From contig CP136067.1 in the NCBI GenBank assembly GCA_032622095.1, positions 49,577,899 to 49,641,898 of the forward strand: 64,000 bases of DNA, given 5' to 3'. This DNA is from Siphonodentalium dalli. Taxonomy: Eukaryota; Mollusca; Scaphopoda; Gadilida; Siphonodentaliidae. Each line of letters opens with the position of its first letter. Within the stretch, counting starts at the first letter, position 1. Position numbers and translations under genes: made by a program. The notes beneath the pieces were generated by a model. The model was not told the origin of the DNA and made no database searches. It saw only the letters and a list, made by a program, of their open reading frames with translations. Positions 37,696 through 47,557 of this stretch are shown here, piece by piece.

Positions 37696-38672
37696 ATAGA
37701 ATCCAAAACGCGTGTACAGATTGAGCTCAAACTTCCTATGTAAGTGTCAAATCCCACCGACACGACCGTGGTCGCGGTTTAGAGAAGCTCAGAGCACCCG
37801 TTCTCCAATCTCAAATCACCGCAAAGGCACGGCGGGGGTTAATCAAGTGATTATTTAATGAGCGTTTGTTTTTGACGCATCTCTATAAAGAGCGTCTGTT
37901 TCCCATTCAACGTTATTCGCATCTGCAGAGTTATACGGGAACGCAAACGTTATCGCTCGAAATTTATTCCCTGCGAGCACGGATGGCGCGCTCTGTTTTT
38001 ACAGTATATACCTTCGGTATATACCGAAATCATCCCAGATAATCACAAATATAGCATCAGATTTCTCCCCAGATATACCGTTATAAAGCTACTGGAATCT
38101 GCCAATCTACTGGAAATTCCAGGGAATGCCGATTGAGCTCAAACTTGCTACCTACGGGAAGTGTCATATATATGAGTGTGTCCTTTATAGACTCTAACCG
38201 ATTGAGCTCAAACTTGCTAAATAAGAAAATAGCCACCAAGCCGTAAATATCAACAACAACGATATTACTAAATACACGTTTTCGGCAATGTGAGAGTTTT
38301 CGGGGAGCCGTGATGCCAACAACAATGACCCGAAGACAGATTTCCCGACGGGAAGCGTTTGTTTTAAATTCAATGCAATGTTATCGTAGAGAGATTTCAC
38401 GAAACAAAGAATGCGTTGTCTGTCGTTCCTAGGAAGGGGGGGGGGGGATTTCTACGGGTAAATTTTTCCGCCAGAAACAAAAAAATTAATTAAAACAATT
38501 TACAATTTAATTAAAACAATTCAGAGACAAAATATATTAAATTTAAAAAACATTAAATTCATATTCAAAAATAAAAAACAAAAATAAATAAAAACAAAAT
38601 AATTACAAAAATGTCATGTTTCTGAAACAAAGCCATGGGACGAATGCCGCCAGTGGCGGGCTAACCTGCTAG
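37640..38672 (+). mobile_element. Non-autonomous element with Helitron-like 3' end (B)
   Basis: The 3' end matches element A: hairpin CCGCC-AGT-GGCGG (38647-38659), the same 9-base spacer GCTAACCTG, CTAG at 38669-38672, then T. The preceding AAAAATGTCATGTTTC is also shared with A (37586 and 38609). The 5' part of both starts with a TATATATGTGTG stretch and TACTTCATA.AATC. Here a (GT)n run covers about 37663-37690. No protein is encoded. The 5' boundary is uncertain. Confidence 0.4.
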
Positions 38673-38679
38673 TACTGTA

Positions 38680-39578
38680 TAATTGGTAACTTCGAAGTCT
38701 AGTTTTCACACGTTCACGTTGTTTCATAGAGGCAGAATGTTTTATTTATTTATAAAGTTTATTTATAAAGTTAGCGACTTAGGAAAAGTTCAATTTGGAA
38801 ATCGTTTAGATAAAATTATGAATTTTTGGACCCTCATAAATAAATCTATTATCTCTTCCAATGATAGTTTGTGGCTTCCATGTAGCAAGGTTTTTACTCC
38901 TGGTCTTGTTATTAATCCCCCAAAACACCTATCTCTTTCAACCAAATATCTGCGACAATAAAAAAGAAAATGTTCTGATGTTTCTTTGGCACCACAAATA
39001 CACAACGGACTATCTCTCAGATGGTTGCTGAAAAGATCATAGTTTAAATTACTGCATTCCAGTCTTAATCGGCAATGGTATATTTGACTTGCTCTCGTAT
39101 ATGCATATTCCAAGTATCTAGGACGCTCTTTGAGGTCACTATTCAAAAATGTTTTGAAGTCTGAGAGTGTTTCACATTTCCTCACTTCTGGTTTTAACTC
39201 GTTCCAAAGATTGATTGTGTGTGGAAGAAATGATTTCTGATAAGTAACTGAGTTGCAGAAAGGTACTCTAAGATCATCTGATCTCGTGTCATATCCACTA
39301 GTACTCGATATTGTATTCGGAACAGCATTGTATAGATAAGGGGGAGTGAGTTTTTTCGTCATTTTAAAAAAGAGCATGAGTTTAGTCTTTACTCTCCGTT
39401 TTGATAATTTTTCCCACCCAACTTCTTGAAGAACTGTGCATTTATTACAACTTCTTGTTCCACCGGTTACTATTCTAGCGGCTTCGTACTGAATATCTTC
39501 TAGTGAATCGGCTTCTTCGCCTGTACAATTGTCCCATACCGAGGAAGCATATTCCAAGACGGGACGAATATAGGACAA
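38680..39578 (-). pseudogene. CR1/Jockey-like LINE ORF2, 3' part (split by insertion)
   Basis: The minus-strand frame begins at the insertion junction with LLSYIRPVLEYASSVWDNC, continues with YEAARIVTGGTR, VGWEKLSKRR and SFLPHTINLWNEL, and ends with a zinc-ribbon CICG-x6-H-x4-C (LCICGAKETSEHFLFYC) and a stop at 38790. 38680-38789 is probably the 3' UTR. The other half of the gene is at 41804-43868: its last residues (RIYLSYI) join directly to this part across the inserted element. The two halves are thus one older LINE cut by a younger insertion. Confidence 0.9.
39567..39578. repeat. Target-site duplication, left copy
   Basis: AATATAGGACAA is identical to 41804-41815 and directly flanks the plus-strand LINE insertion. 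It lies within the coding sequence of the older minus-strand LINE. Confidence 0.85.
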
Positions 39579-41278
39579 TAGTGCCAATTCATAAAAAAGA
39601 AGACAGGAGTAAAATGTCTAACTATAGGCCTGTATCACTGCTCAGCTGTATATCAAAGGTGTTTGAGAAATGTATATATAAAAAAATTTGGGACTTTTTA
39701 ACACTTAATGGACTAGTATCAAATTTACAGTCAGGATTTGTCCGTGGTGATTCCACTGTCTTTCAACTCACCGATATCTACGATTACATTGCAGACTCAT
39801 TGGACCAAGGTAAAGAAATAAGATCTGTCTTCTGTGACGTTAGCAAAGCGTTTGATAAAGTATGGCACACAGGTTTATTGTACAAACTTGAACGTATTGG
39901 TATCACTGGTAAATTACTTCACTTGATCGAGAGTTATCTAAGTCAACGCCAACAACGAGTAATAATTGACAATGAAAACTCAGATTGGAAACCCGTACAA
40001 GCAGGTGTTCCCCAAGGATCTATACTTGGACCTTTACTATTTATAGTTTATATAAACGATATATCTGAAAATGTTACTTGTCACATCCGACTTTTTGCTG
40101 ACGATACATCCATGTTTCTTACTATAGAAGATCCAGACAGAGCAGCAGATATGATGAATATGGATATCGCGAGACTAGCTAATTGGGCACATCAGTGGCT
40201 TGTTACTTTTAATCCTCAAAAAACTGAATCTCTTCTCATCTCCAGAAAGCGAACACCCATAGCCCACCCACCACTTCAGATGTCCAATTCTATTATCACA
40301 GAAGTTAGCTCGCATAAACACTTAGGATTAACATTTGACAATCAAGCGAAATGGGGTGACCACATAGATGATATTACTGATAGAGCTTGGAAGAAAATTA
40401 ATATAATGCGAATGCATAGATTTTCGCTGAATAGAAAAACCCTTCAAAAAATATATTTCTCTTACATTCGTCCAATCATAGAATATGCTGCACCAGTATG
40501 GGACAATTGTACATGTGAATTGAGCACACGACTTGAAAAAATTCAATTTGAAGCAGCAAGGATCGTTTCAGGAGCCACGCGTAGCACTAACAATAGCGAC
40601 CTTCTATCTGAACTTGGGTGGGAAACATTAGCAGAAAGGAGAAAAAAATTTAAACTACATCAGTTTTATAAAATGTTTGTTAGATCATCACCATCCTATT
40701 TATACAACATGATCAACACCGATACCCCGGGTTCCCAGAGATATAATTTTAGGAGAAAAGACTTAAGACCTCCGCAAGCTGACAACTCGGCATATATGAA
40801 CACCTTCCTTCCATCTGCTACTCGCCTGTGGAATGTGTTAACACCCGAAACTAAAAGCGCAAAGTCTTTAGAGATATTCAAGTCACGACTAGATATAGAA
40901 AAACGGAGAAATTCATTGAAAGTCCAACATTTTGATTATTGTTTAAATCGCGAAACCCAAATATTCCATGCCCGTTTAAGACTCAAGTGTAGTAATCTAA
41001 ATCGTGACCTTCGTGAAAACCATTTACGCGATTGTGACAAATGTGTATGCGGGGATGTAGAAAGCGCTGAACACTTTCTATTATTCTGTCAAAGATATAC
41101 TCAACTCAGGTCTGACTCATTCTCAAATATTGACCCGACTTTCTTAACTACCAAGATCTTACTCAAAGGCATACCATTGCTATCATCTGAAATAAATAAT
41201 GAAATATTCCGAGCTACGCAATACTTCATTCAAAAAAGCGGACGTTTCAAACAATACACTAACAATTCAACGGCATAG
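39579..41278 (+). CDS. Reverse transcriptase fragment of the inserted LINE, frame intact
   Basis: One uninterrupted frame of about 566 codons runs from the insertion edge to TAG at 41278. (The frame happens to be open into the host DNA to an ATG at 39503, but that part is not element sequence.) Motifs in order: NYRPVSLLS; LQSGF; DVSKAFDKVWHTGLL (motif A); GVPQGSILGPLLF (motif B); FADDTSMFL (catalytic Asp pair, near 40090-40115); HKHLGLTF; SYIRPIIEYAAPVWDNC; zinc-ribbon CVCG-x6-H-x4-C. The palm is complete apart from the first block. It has no visible stop or frameshift, so the insertion is young, but without an endonuclease it cannot move on its own. Confidence 0.9.
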
Positions 41279-41803
41279 CAACGATAACCCATGGAGTTTT
41301 CATATTTAGTTTTCATGTTTAGTTTCCATATTTAGTTTCCACATTTATTTTCAAAACAATTCATTTTCAAAATAATTCTTTCCACAAGTTAGTCTAAAAA
41401 TGTTCATAACAGTGGTACCGACTTTTCTTTCACATACAAGCTCTTTATTTCCATCGCTTCACCTATCTCTGTCTCGTATTCCTTGTGAATACACCCCTCT
41501 CATTATTATCCACATAAGCTTATTTATCATTTCAACACTTATTGTAAACTCGTCTGTACATCATAATATTAATATACCATCACTTCTTAAACCTATTGTT
41601 TCTCTAACTCGACCATTTGCCATTCGCTCGATCTTCCTTGATTTCTACAATTTTTCTACTTGTCTGAGGAGATAGCTCAACAAAAGCACATATCTGCTTG
41701 CTGCTAAATCCTCTTCCCCTTTTCTATTCTACTCATGTTTCCATCATCTAAATGTTGTTCATCATAAATGTAATATTGGGGCTAATAAATATTGTTTAAA
41801 TCA
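39579..41803 (+). mobile_element. 5'-truncated CR1/Jockey-like LINE inserted in an older relative
   Basis: The insertion is bounded by the 12-bp direct repeat AATATAGGACAA. It starts inside RT block 1 (IVPIHKKEDRSKMSNYRPVS), so it lacks ORF1, the endonuclease and the first RT motifs, as is common for target-primed reverse transcription that stops early. The 3' UTR covers 41279-41803 and ends in GGGCTAATAAATATTGTTTA. The host sequence is a related LINE in the opposite direction. Confidence 0.9.
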
Positions 41804-41815
41804 ATATAGGACAAG
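41804..41815. repeat. Target-site duplication, right copy
   Basis: AATATAGGACAA matches 39567-39578. Removing 39579-41815 restores the reading of the older LINE (RIYLSYI into RPVLEY). Confidence 0.85.
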
Positions 41816-43883
41816 TAAATTCTTTCTAGAGTTCTTCTATCAAGGATAAATTTATACTTCCTCAGTATGTACAATCTTTTGGACGCTCGGTTTTCAATAT
41901 CTTCTATATGGTCTTTCCATTTACCCTGTCGGTTGAATGTCAGACCCAAATGTTTATGTGTGTCTACCTCATTTATTCTCTCGTTTGACATGTTTAGTAC
42001 TGGTTGGTCAATAGGTATTTGTTTCCACGAAACAAGCACGGATTCTGTTTTCAATGGGTTGAATTTAACTGCCCAGGTCTTTGACCAGTTGAATATTTTG
42101 TGTAGGTCTGAATTGATCAAATCTGCAGCAATTGTGGGATCTTCTATAGCAATATAAAGTGATGTATCATCCGCAAATAATCTTATATTACATGTAATTC
42201 CCTCGACTATGTCGTTTATATACACGAGAAATAGGAGAGGGCCGATTATTTATCCTTGAGGCACTCCTGTTGTAACGTCTTTCCATGGCGAATTAAAGTT
42301 AGAAATTGTTACTCTTTGTTGTCTACAATCAAGATAGTTTTCAAGTAGTTTTAAAAGCTTCCCAGTTATCCCCGTTCTTTTAAGTTTAAAGAGGAGACCC
42401 CTGTGCCAAACCTTATCGAACGCCTTGCTTATATCGCAGAATACACCCCTTATTTCCCTCCCATCGTCAAGGGCTGAGATAATATAATGGTAAATATCGA
42501 TCAATTGGAATACTGTGCTATCGTTCGGTGTAAATCCCGACTGTAGGTCGGTTAAAAGCTTATTCTTCGTAGGTATTTTGATATATGATAGAATAGACAT
42601 TTCTCGAAGACCTTAGACAGACAACTGAGTAAGGATACTGGTCGATAATTGGATGGATCGCTGGGATCTCCATTTTTGAAAATTGGGCATACGTTTGCCT
42701 TTTTCCATTCTGAAGGAAAATACGACCGTTCAATGAAAACCCTGAAAGAGAATGCTAGTGGTTTAGCTAGTGATATCGAACAATTTTTTAATACTTTGGA
42801 ACTAATACCATCGTATCCGGCCGCTTTCGATGTCTTGATTGAGTTTAAACTTTCGAGTACACGTTCATCAGATATTTCAATGTCGCTCAGGCGCTTAACC
42901 GTTAACCAATCAAAGATGGGTAACTCTAACTTATCTTCATCAGGTAAGGAGGAGATTTTACAAAAATAGTTATTTAATAAGTCTGCCTTTTCTTCATTTT
43001 CGGTTATTATAATCTGGTCAGTTTTTAGGGCTGGTATTGGTTTAGGTTCTGGTTTCATGAGGTGGTTTAATGTTTTCCACCAGAGTGAGGAATCAGTGAA
43101 ACAACTACCCAGTATTGACTGTGTTTTCTCCAGAGACTTTTGCTTGGAACGTCTTATTTTTGCTATAACTTCATTTCTTTTCTTTTTATAATTCGTCCAC
43201 GCTTCAATTGTTTCTCTTTGTTTTGCCAATTTGTAGTAACGTCTCCTTTGTCTCATAAGTTTTCGAATTTCACATGTTAACCATTCAGGTTCATTGTGTC
43301 GAACTATTACGAGTTTATTTGGTATATATAGATTCGCGGTGTCAATTATTTTTTTCGTTAGAGCTTCTGCTATTTCATCAGATCGAATTGCTGAGAGATC
43401 TCTCTTAAAGTCCCACGCGTTGAAGGCATTATTCATTGCGGAGTAATCGGCTCGATTATAATCCCATATCCTTCTTTTCATGATTTCACTCGGCTTCTTA
43501 AATTTCAAATTCAAACGTAGCAAGATTGGACAATGAAACCGAGTTAAATCCGAAAAGAATGGATCTAAGATTTCATTCGGTTCAACAACCTCAGGGGTAT
43601 TTGTAAAATATAAGTCTATGAGAGAAGAAGAACTTTCTGTGAAATATGTAGCTTGTTTAATTATTTGCTTTAGGCCAAAGCGCTGATAAATATATTTAAT
43701 TGGTTTTGTTTCTAATGGTATTTGGTTTGAATTAAAATCTCCAGTTATTATAACATGTGGGATATTAGTACGATCGCCCAACGCCAAGTCAATATTTGTA
43801 TATATATTTTCCCATATACTGATGGGTGTATTTGGTGGTCTATAAAACGTACCAAGCAAAAATCTCATTGTGGATGTTTCAAT
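41804..43883 (-). pseudogene. CR1/Jockey-like LINE ORF2, endonuclease and RT part
   Basis: Minus strand. The frame from about 43883 reads LEIETSTMRFLLGTFYRPPN and HVIITGDFN (APE endonuclease, but without its first ~90 residues). It continues with IDLYFTN, a linker with WLTCEIRKLMRQRRRYYKLA and FWWKTLN-like sequence, TSKAAGYDGIS, and NYRPVSLLSCLSKVFEKC. One frameshift near 42555-42600 moves to the frame with LTDLQSGFTPNDSTVFQL and SKAFDKVWHRGLL. In GVPQG*IIGPLLF a serine codon has become TAA (42250-42252). The frame then continues with FADDTSLYIAI and HKHLGLTF to the insertion junction. The element is therefore damaged lightly: a missing endonuclease start, one frameshift, one stop and the insertion. 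Confidence 0.9.
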
Positions 43884-43885
43884 CT

Positions 43886-44600
43886 CTAGCCATACGCTCT
43901 CTCTTGCTTTAGTTGGGCTTTAAGATTGTCTATGCCCATGCATTTGGCACTTTGAATCCTTTCGTAGGCTAGATCCAAGGACGAGTGCTTGGACACTAAG
44001 CCATCGATTGCGGATGAATTTGATGAAGACATCTTCGATAGGGCGTCGACTGTTTTTGTCAGAGTGCAAACAGTCTCCGACATTTCCAGTTGCGTGCTTT
44101 TGATGGTCGTGAGTCCTGTATCTATTCCAGATACCTTCTCTTGGTGAGACCGAGTGTTCGCTTTCATCAATGTGAGCTCAGTCAATGCGGAAGCAAGTTT
44201 CTCCTGAATACAAACAGCATTACACGGGCAGGTTGACGCAGGCGACTGGGCACTTTCAGGTGGTGCTGAATCATTGGGCTGAGTCGTCCTCGAAATGCAC
44301 TCGCGGATTTCATCAAATGGTCCTCCGTGTATGAACTGGGTAAGGCTATAAATATCCTTAGCTAGTTTTGTCTCCAGTGGAACTCACCCGCGTTTGGCTG
44401 GGAGGCGTGGTTTCGGTTTATATGTCCAAAGGTCAGCGTAAGTGTCCCGTGCCTCCGCGAAGACTTGCTGTCGGGCAGATTCCAGATTAACTGGGCCCGG
44501 GATCTTCAGAATAGGATTGCTGATCAATGATTCCTTTGGGAGGTGGATATTTCCTTCTATGTCACATTCCACGTATGGGTCCTGTGGTGGTTGCTTTGAA
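43886..44600 (-). pseudogene. LINE ORF1 remnant, coiled-coil type
   Basis: An open frame from 44185 reads LTLMKANTRSHQEKVSGIDT, SETVCTLTKTVDALSKMSSS and CMGIDNLKAQLKQERAYG, heptad-like and helix-prone, as in LINE ORF1 coiled coils. Further upstream (to about 44600) lie DPYVECDIEGNIHLPKES and SARQQVFAEARDTYADLW in a shifted frame. It stops just before the endonuclease part of the neighbouring ORF2, whose N-terminus is missing, so an internal deletion probably joined the two. Whether ORF1 and ORF2 come from one element is not certain. Confidence 0.55.
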
Positions 44601-44604
44601 TTCA

Positions 44605-46790
44605 GATCTGGTAATGCTATGAATAGGTGGGTAAGTTTAGGTAGTATACGAGATATGTTCCAACTTAAATGTTGGCTTTGCAAATAAACAATCAATCAAG
44701 ATTTGATCACTGTTATTCTTCCGATTGGTATTAATAGTCTATGTTTCCATGTTTCGATCATACGGTTTATGTCTACTAATGTTTTATCATAGTTGTGACT
44801 CAGCTTGCCTGGTCTGTATTGAACTGTATACCCAATAAATCGAAGGTATGAGAAAAGTTTAGATTTAGATCGGGATAAATACAATCCTTCCGACATGCGT
44901 ATGATCCTATCCACGACGCCTGACATTTGCTAGGGTAGATTCGCAAGCCAGATATGTTTGCAAAGTAGTCTAAGATGAGTGTCGTGTCGTCTGCGTACTG
45001 TGTTATTTTGTACTAATGATTGCCGAGGGTTATTCCTGCCATATTTCCATTTTGCTTCACCAAGAGAGATAAAATTTCTGCGCATATCAAACAAATATAC
45101 GGTGAGACAGGGTCACCTTGTCGACAGCCTCGGGAAAGACTGAAACTCCTTGAGATGTGGCCATTTATCAGAATTGATGAATTAATATTGTTGCAAAAAA
45201 TTGTAATCCATCTCTTTAATGATTCACCAAAATTGAACATATCTAAACAGTTCATAATGAATTTCCATGATACGGAATCAAATGCTTTTTCAAAATTTTG
45301 AGAAGGTGTGGGCCTTGTTTTTGTGTCATAGAAAGCTCACCATCAACGAGGGATTCATTTAGCGATTCACACAGCAGTTGACCGAGGTCAGTCCAGAACA
45401 ATTTCCAGAACTCATAAGGATAGCCATCTAAGCCGGAAGATTTTTCCGTTTTTCGATTTTTTTAGTGCCATCGTTAGTTCACCTAGAGTTATCGGGCCTT
45501 CTATACTTTGGGATGCCTCGGGCGATAGTCTTGAATATTCACCTTGATCCAATATTGATTTGTAATCAAAGTCTATTGTTTTTTTTGACGAGTACAAGGT
45601 TTGGTAGAAATTTCGTGTTTCATTTAAAATTTCATTTTGTTTTGTTAACTTTTTTCCGTTTGAATCCTCCAAGAATGCCAGGGTTTTTTATATATATAGT
45701 TTCGTTTTCTAAATTCAGAAAGTATTTCGTTGGTTTTTCTCCCTGCTCAATCCACTTTGTTTACGATCTCATCATTGCTCCTTGGGTAGCTTCTATTCTC
45801 ATTTCATGGAGTTCAGGGTTAATGTTTTGAATTTGTTCCATTATACTGGCCTTCTTATTTAAATCAACTGAACATTTATCAATGGAAATTTCTAGTTCAT
45901 TTTTTATTTTTATTTTTTCGCTCACGCTTGCGTTTAGCCGAATACGCCACTGTTTGACCGCTGATATCGAGGAGAATTGCGTCAAGAAATAGTTGTTTGC
46001 CAATTTCGCATCTATTTGAGGTGGAATCCGCTTCACCGCGTCTGATATATTTGTATCTACATTTGTTTGATTCTATGATAGATTTAACCAATTCTATATA
46101 TTTTTCTTCGCGTAAGAGAGAAGTATTGAATTTCCAAAAACCCTGGCCTCTCTTGATATTATTCAGCGCTAAAGATAGAGTAATAATAGAGTGATCTGAT
46201 CTATATCCTGGTAATATATCTGGGCCCGCTCCTGTGATACTAATTAGGTCATTTGATATCAGGAAATAATCAAGTCTTGCCATTTTAATTGGAGATCTTC
46301 TCCTCCAGGTGTATCGCTTCTCATTTTCATTATTAAGGCTCCATACATCTACAAGTTCGAGTCTAGTCTGTCGACAAGTGGTTCCACTGCTTTTAATGCT
46401 TTTGGGTTATTTATATGTTTATAATTATAAGTATCCATGTTTTGGTCGCGAGCTAAATTCCAGTCCCCACAAATGATAACTTGTGTGTTGCCAATATCAA
46501 GAATTTTATTTTTGAGTTGAAGATAGAAATCTGGATTATCTTCGTTTGGTCTGTAGATATTTGCAAGAGTTACTCTCATTTTTTCAAAAGTCATGTCTAG
46601 TATAATAAAGTTTCCGTTGTCATCCTTTAATATGTATATGATAGTCAAAGTTATTGTTGAAAAGAATTGCTACTCCGCGTGATTGGGATTTGTAAGAAGC
46701 TGCTTCAATTTTGAAGCCCCATTCGGTAGATTTCGGTATCGATATCTCGACATCGCTGCGTTCAATTTCGCCGAGTTATATGTCAAATGA
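44605..46790 (-). pseudogene. L1/Tx1-like LINE ORF2 remnant B
   Basis: The minus-strand order is: an endonuclease start near 46740 (STEWGFKIEAASYKSQSRGV, AILFNN), QVIICGDWNLARD, RLDYFLIS, GYRSDHSIITLSL and GFWKFNTSLL; a linker with ETRNFYQTLYSS; RT pieces SLSRGCRQGDPVSPYICLI (45130-45090) and QYADDT (near 44975-45000); then INRMIETWKHRLL and IGRITVIKS. Frames change at least five times. It is the same family as remnant A at 25.4-27.15 kb, with near-identical DNA where they overlap. Each copy has its own internal deletions. Here ~48 bases (ATGTTCCAACTTAAATG...) interrupt the match near 44650-44698. The 3' third is missing, cut at the ORF1 remnant to the left. Confidence 0.9.
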
Positions 46791-46915
46791 AAGGGAATTT
46801 TATTGCCAATAAGACACATCTGAGGATATTTTTGCCTGCAATTATCGATTTCTAGAACTTATTAGGGCTTTGACAGTTTGTGTGGTTTTAAACCAAAATC
46901 AATACTTTCAACCTT
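46791..46915. other. Short non-coding flank
   Basis: AT-rich DNA between the LINE remnant and the 321-bp flanking repeat; nothing recognised. Confidence 0.5.
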
Positions 46916-47236
46916 GTCACTAGTATAGTCGATATTGGTATTTTAGTCATTTTCCCCAGGGGCCTGTAGTACTGATCATATTATTATGCTACTTTGATAT
47001 ATCCTCGGGCTAATAGGTTCACATTGGACCTGAATACTGACATTGGTTCATATTGGACTTACTTGGTTCTGATATAGCCCATAATGGACGTATACCCGTC
47101 GTTATAACCTACGACAGGGTACCCTGAGTCACCACACCAAATTTGTTTGAAATCGGACCAGTAGTCTGGGAGATAAATCCGGACAGACAGACGGACAGAC
47201 AGATCCTACTCTTGTGTGTGTATATATATATATATA
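46916..47236 (+). repeat. 321-bp flanking direct repeat of the Penelope pair, left copy
   Basis: It starts GTCACTAGTATAGTCG and ends in (TA)n. It matches 55568-55888 at a constant offset of 8,652 with no difference noticed. It contains CACACCAAATTTGTTTGAAA, CCAGTAGTCTGGGAGATAAA and GGACAGACAGACGGACAGAC. Diverged relatives occur at 56185-56290 and (inverted) 63270-63440, so it belongs to a dispersed repeat family. It may be a long target-site duplication made by the Penelope insertion, or the PLE may have entered between two tandem monomers of this repeat. Confidence 0.85.
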
Positions 47237-47320
47237 TTTTGAAAGTGTGGAGAGCGCGGGCACAGGTCGGAATCCGATTTCTTATGTAATTATTTCTATG
47301 GAACTAGCTAAATTTTTTTA

Positions 47321-47485
47321 GGTTGTGTCGGAAATTGACATAAATTTTGTTAGGTTGTGTCAGAAATTGACATAAATTTTGTTAGGTTGTGTCGGAAATT
47401 GACATTGAATAATTTGTTGAGCATTGTTGTCATTCAAAGATGGAACTAGCTAAATTTGTTTGGGTTGTGTCGGAAATTGACATAA
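47321..47485. repeat. 32-bp tandem repeats in the PLE 3' UTR (copy 1)
   Basis: GGTTGTGTCGGAAATTGACA starts at 47321, 47353 (one base different) and 47385, an exact 32-base period, and a separated further copy begins at 47462. The array lies between the ORF2 stop and the 3' end. Its role is unknown; repeats near the 3' end could serve RNA recognition by the RT (speculation). Confidence 0.85.
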
Positions 47486-47557
47486 AATATTGTGTTGAGC
47501 ACAAACTAAGGATAATGGTGTTGACATAAGCTAAAAGCTAATTGAACTGCGTGTTAA

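Noticed and set aside
39503-39578. Apparent N-terminus of the 591-codon RT frame
   Set aside because: These codons lie in the older LINE's antisense DNA, left of the target-site duplication; the open frame is accidental.
38683-39587. 5' inversion (twin priming) of a single LINE at 38.7-41.8 kb
   Set aside because: The minus part continues at 41804 with the matching codons, and a target duplication surrounds the plus part, so nesting explains it better.
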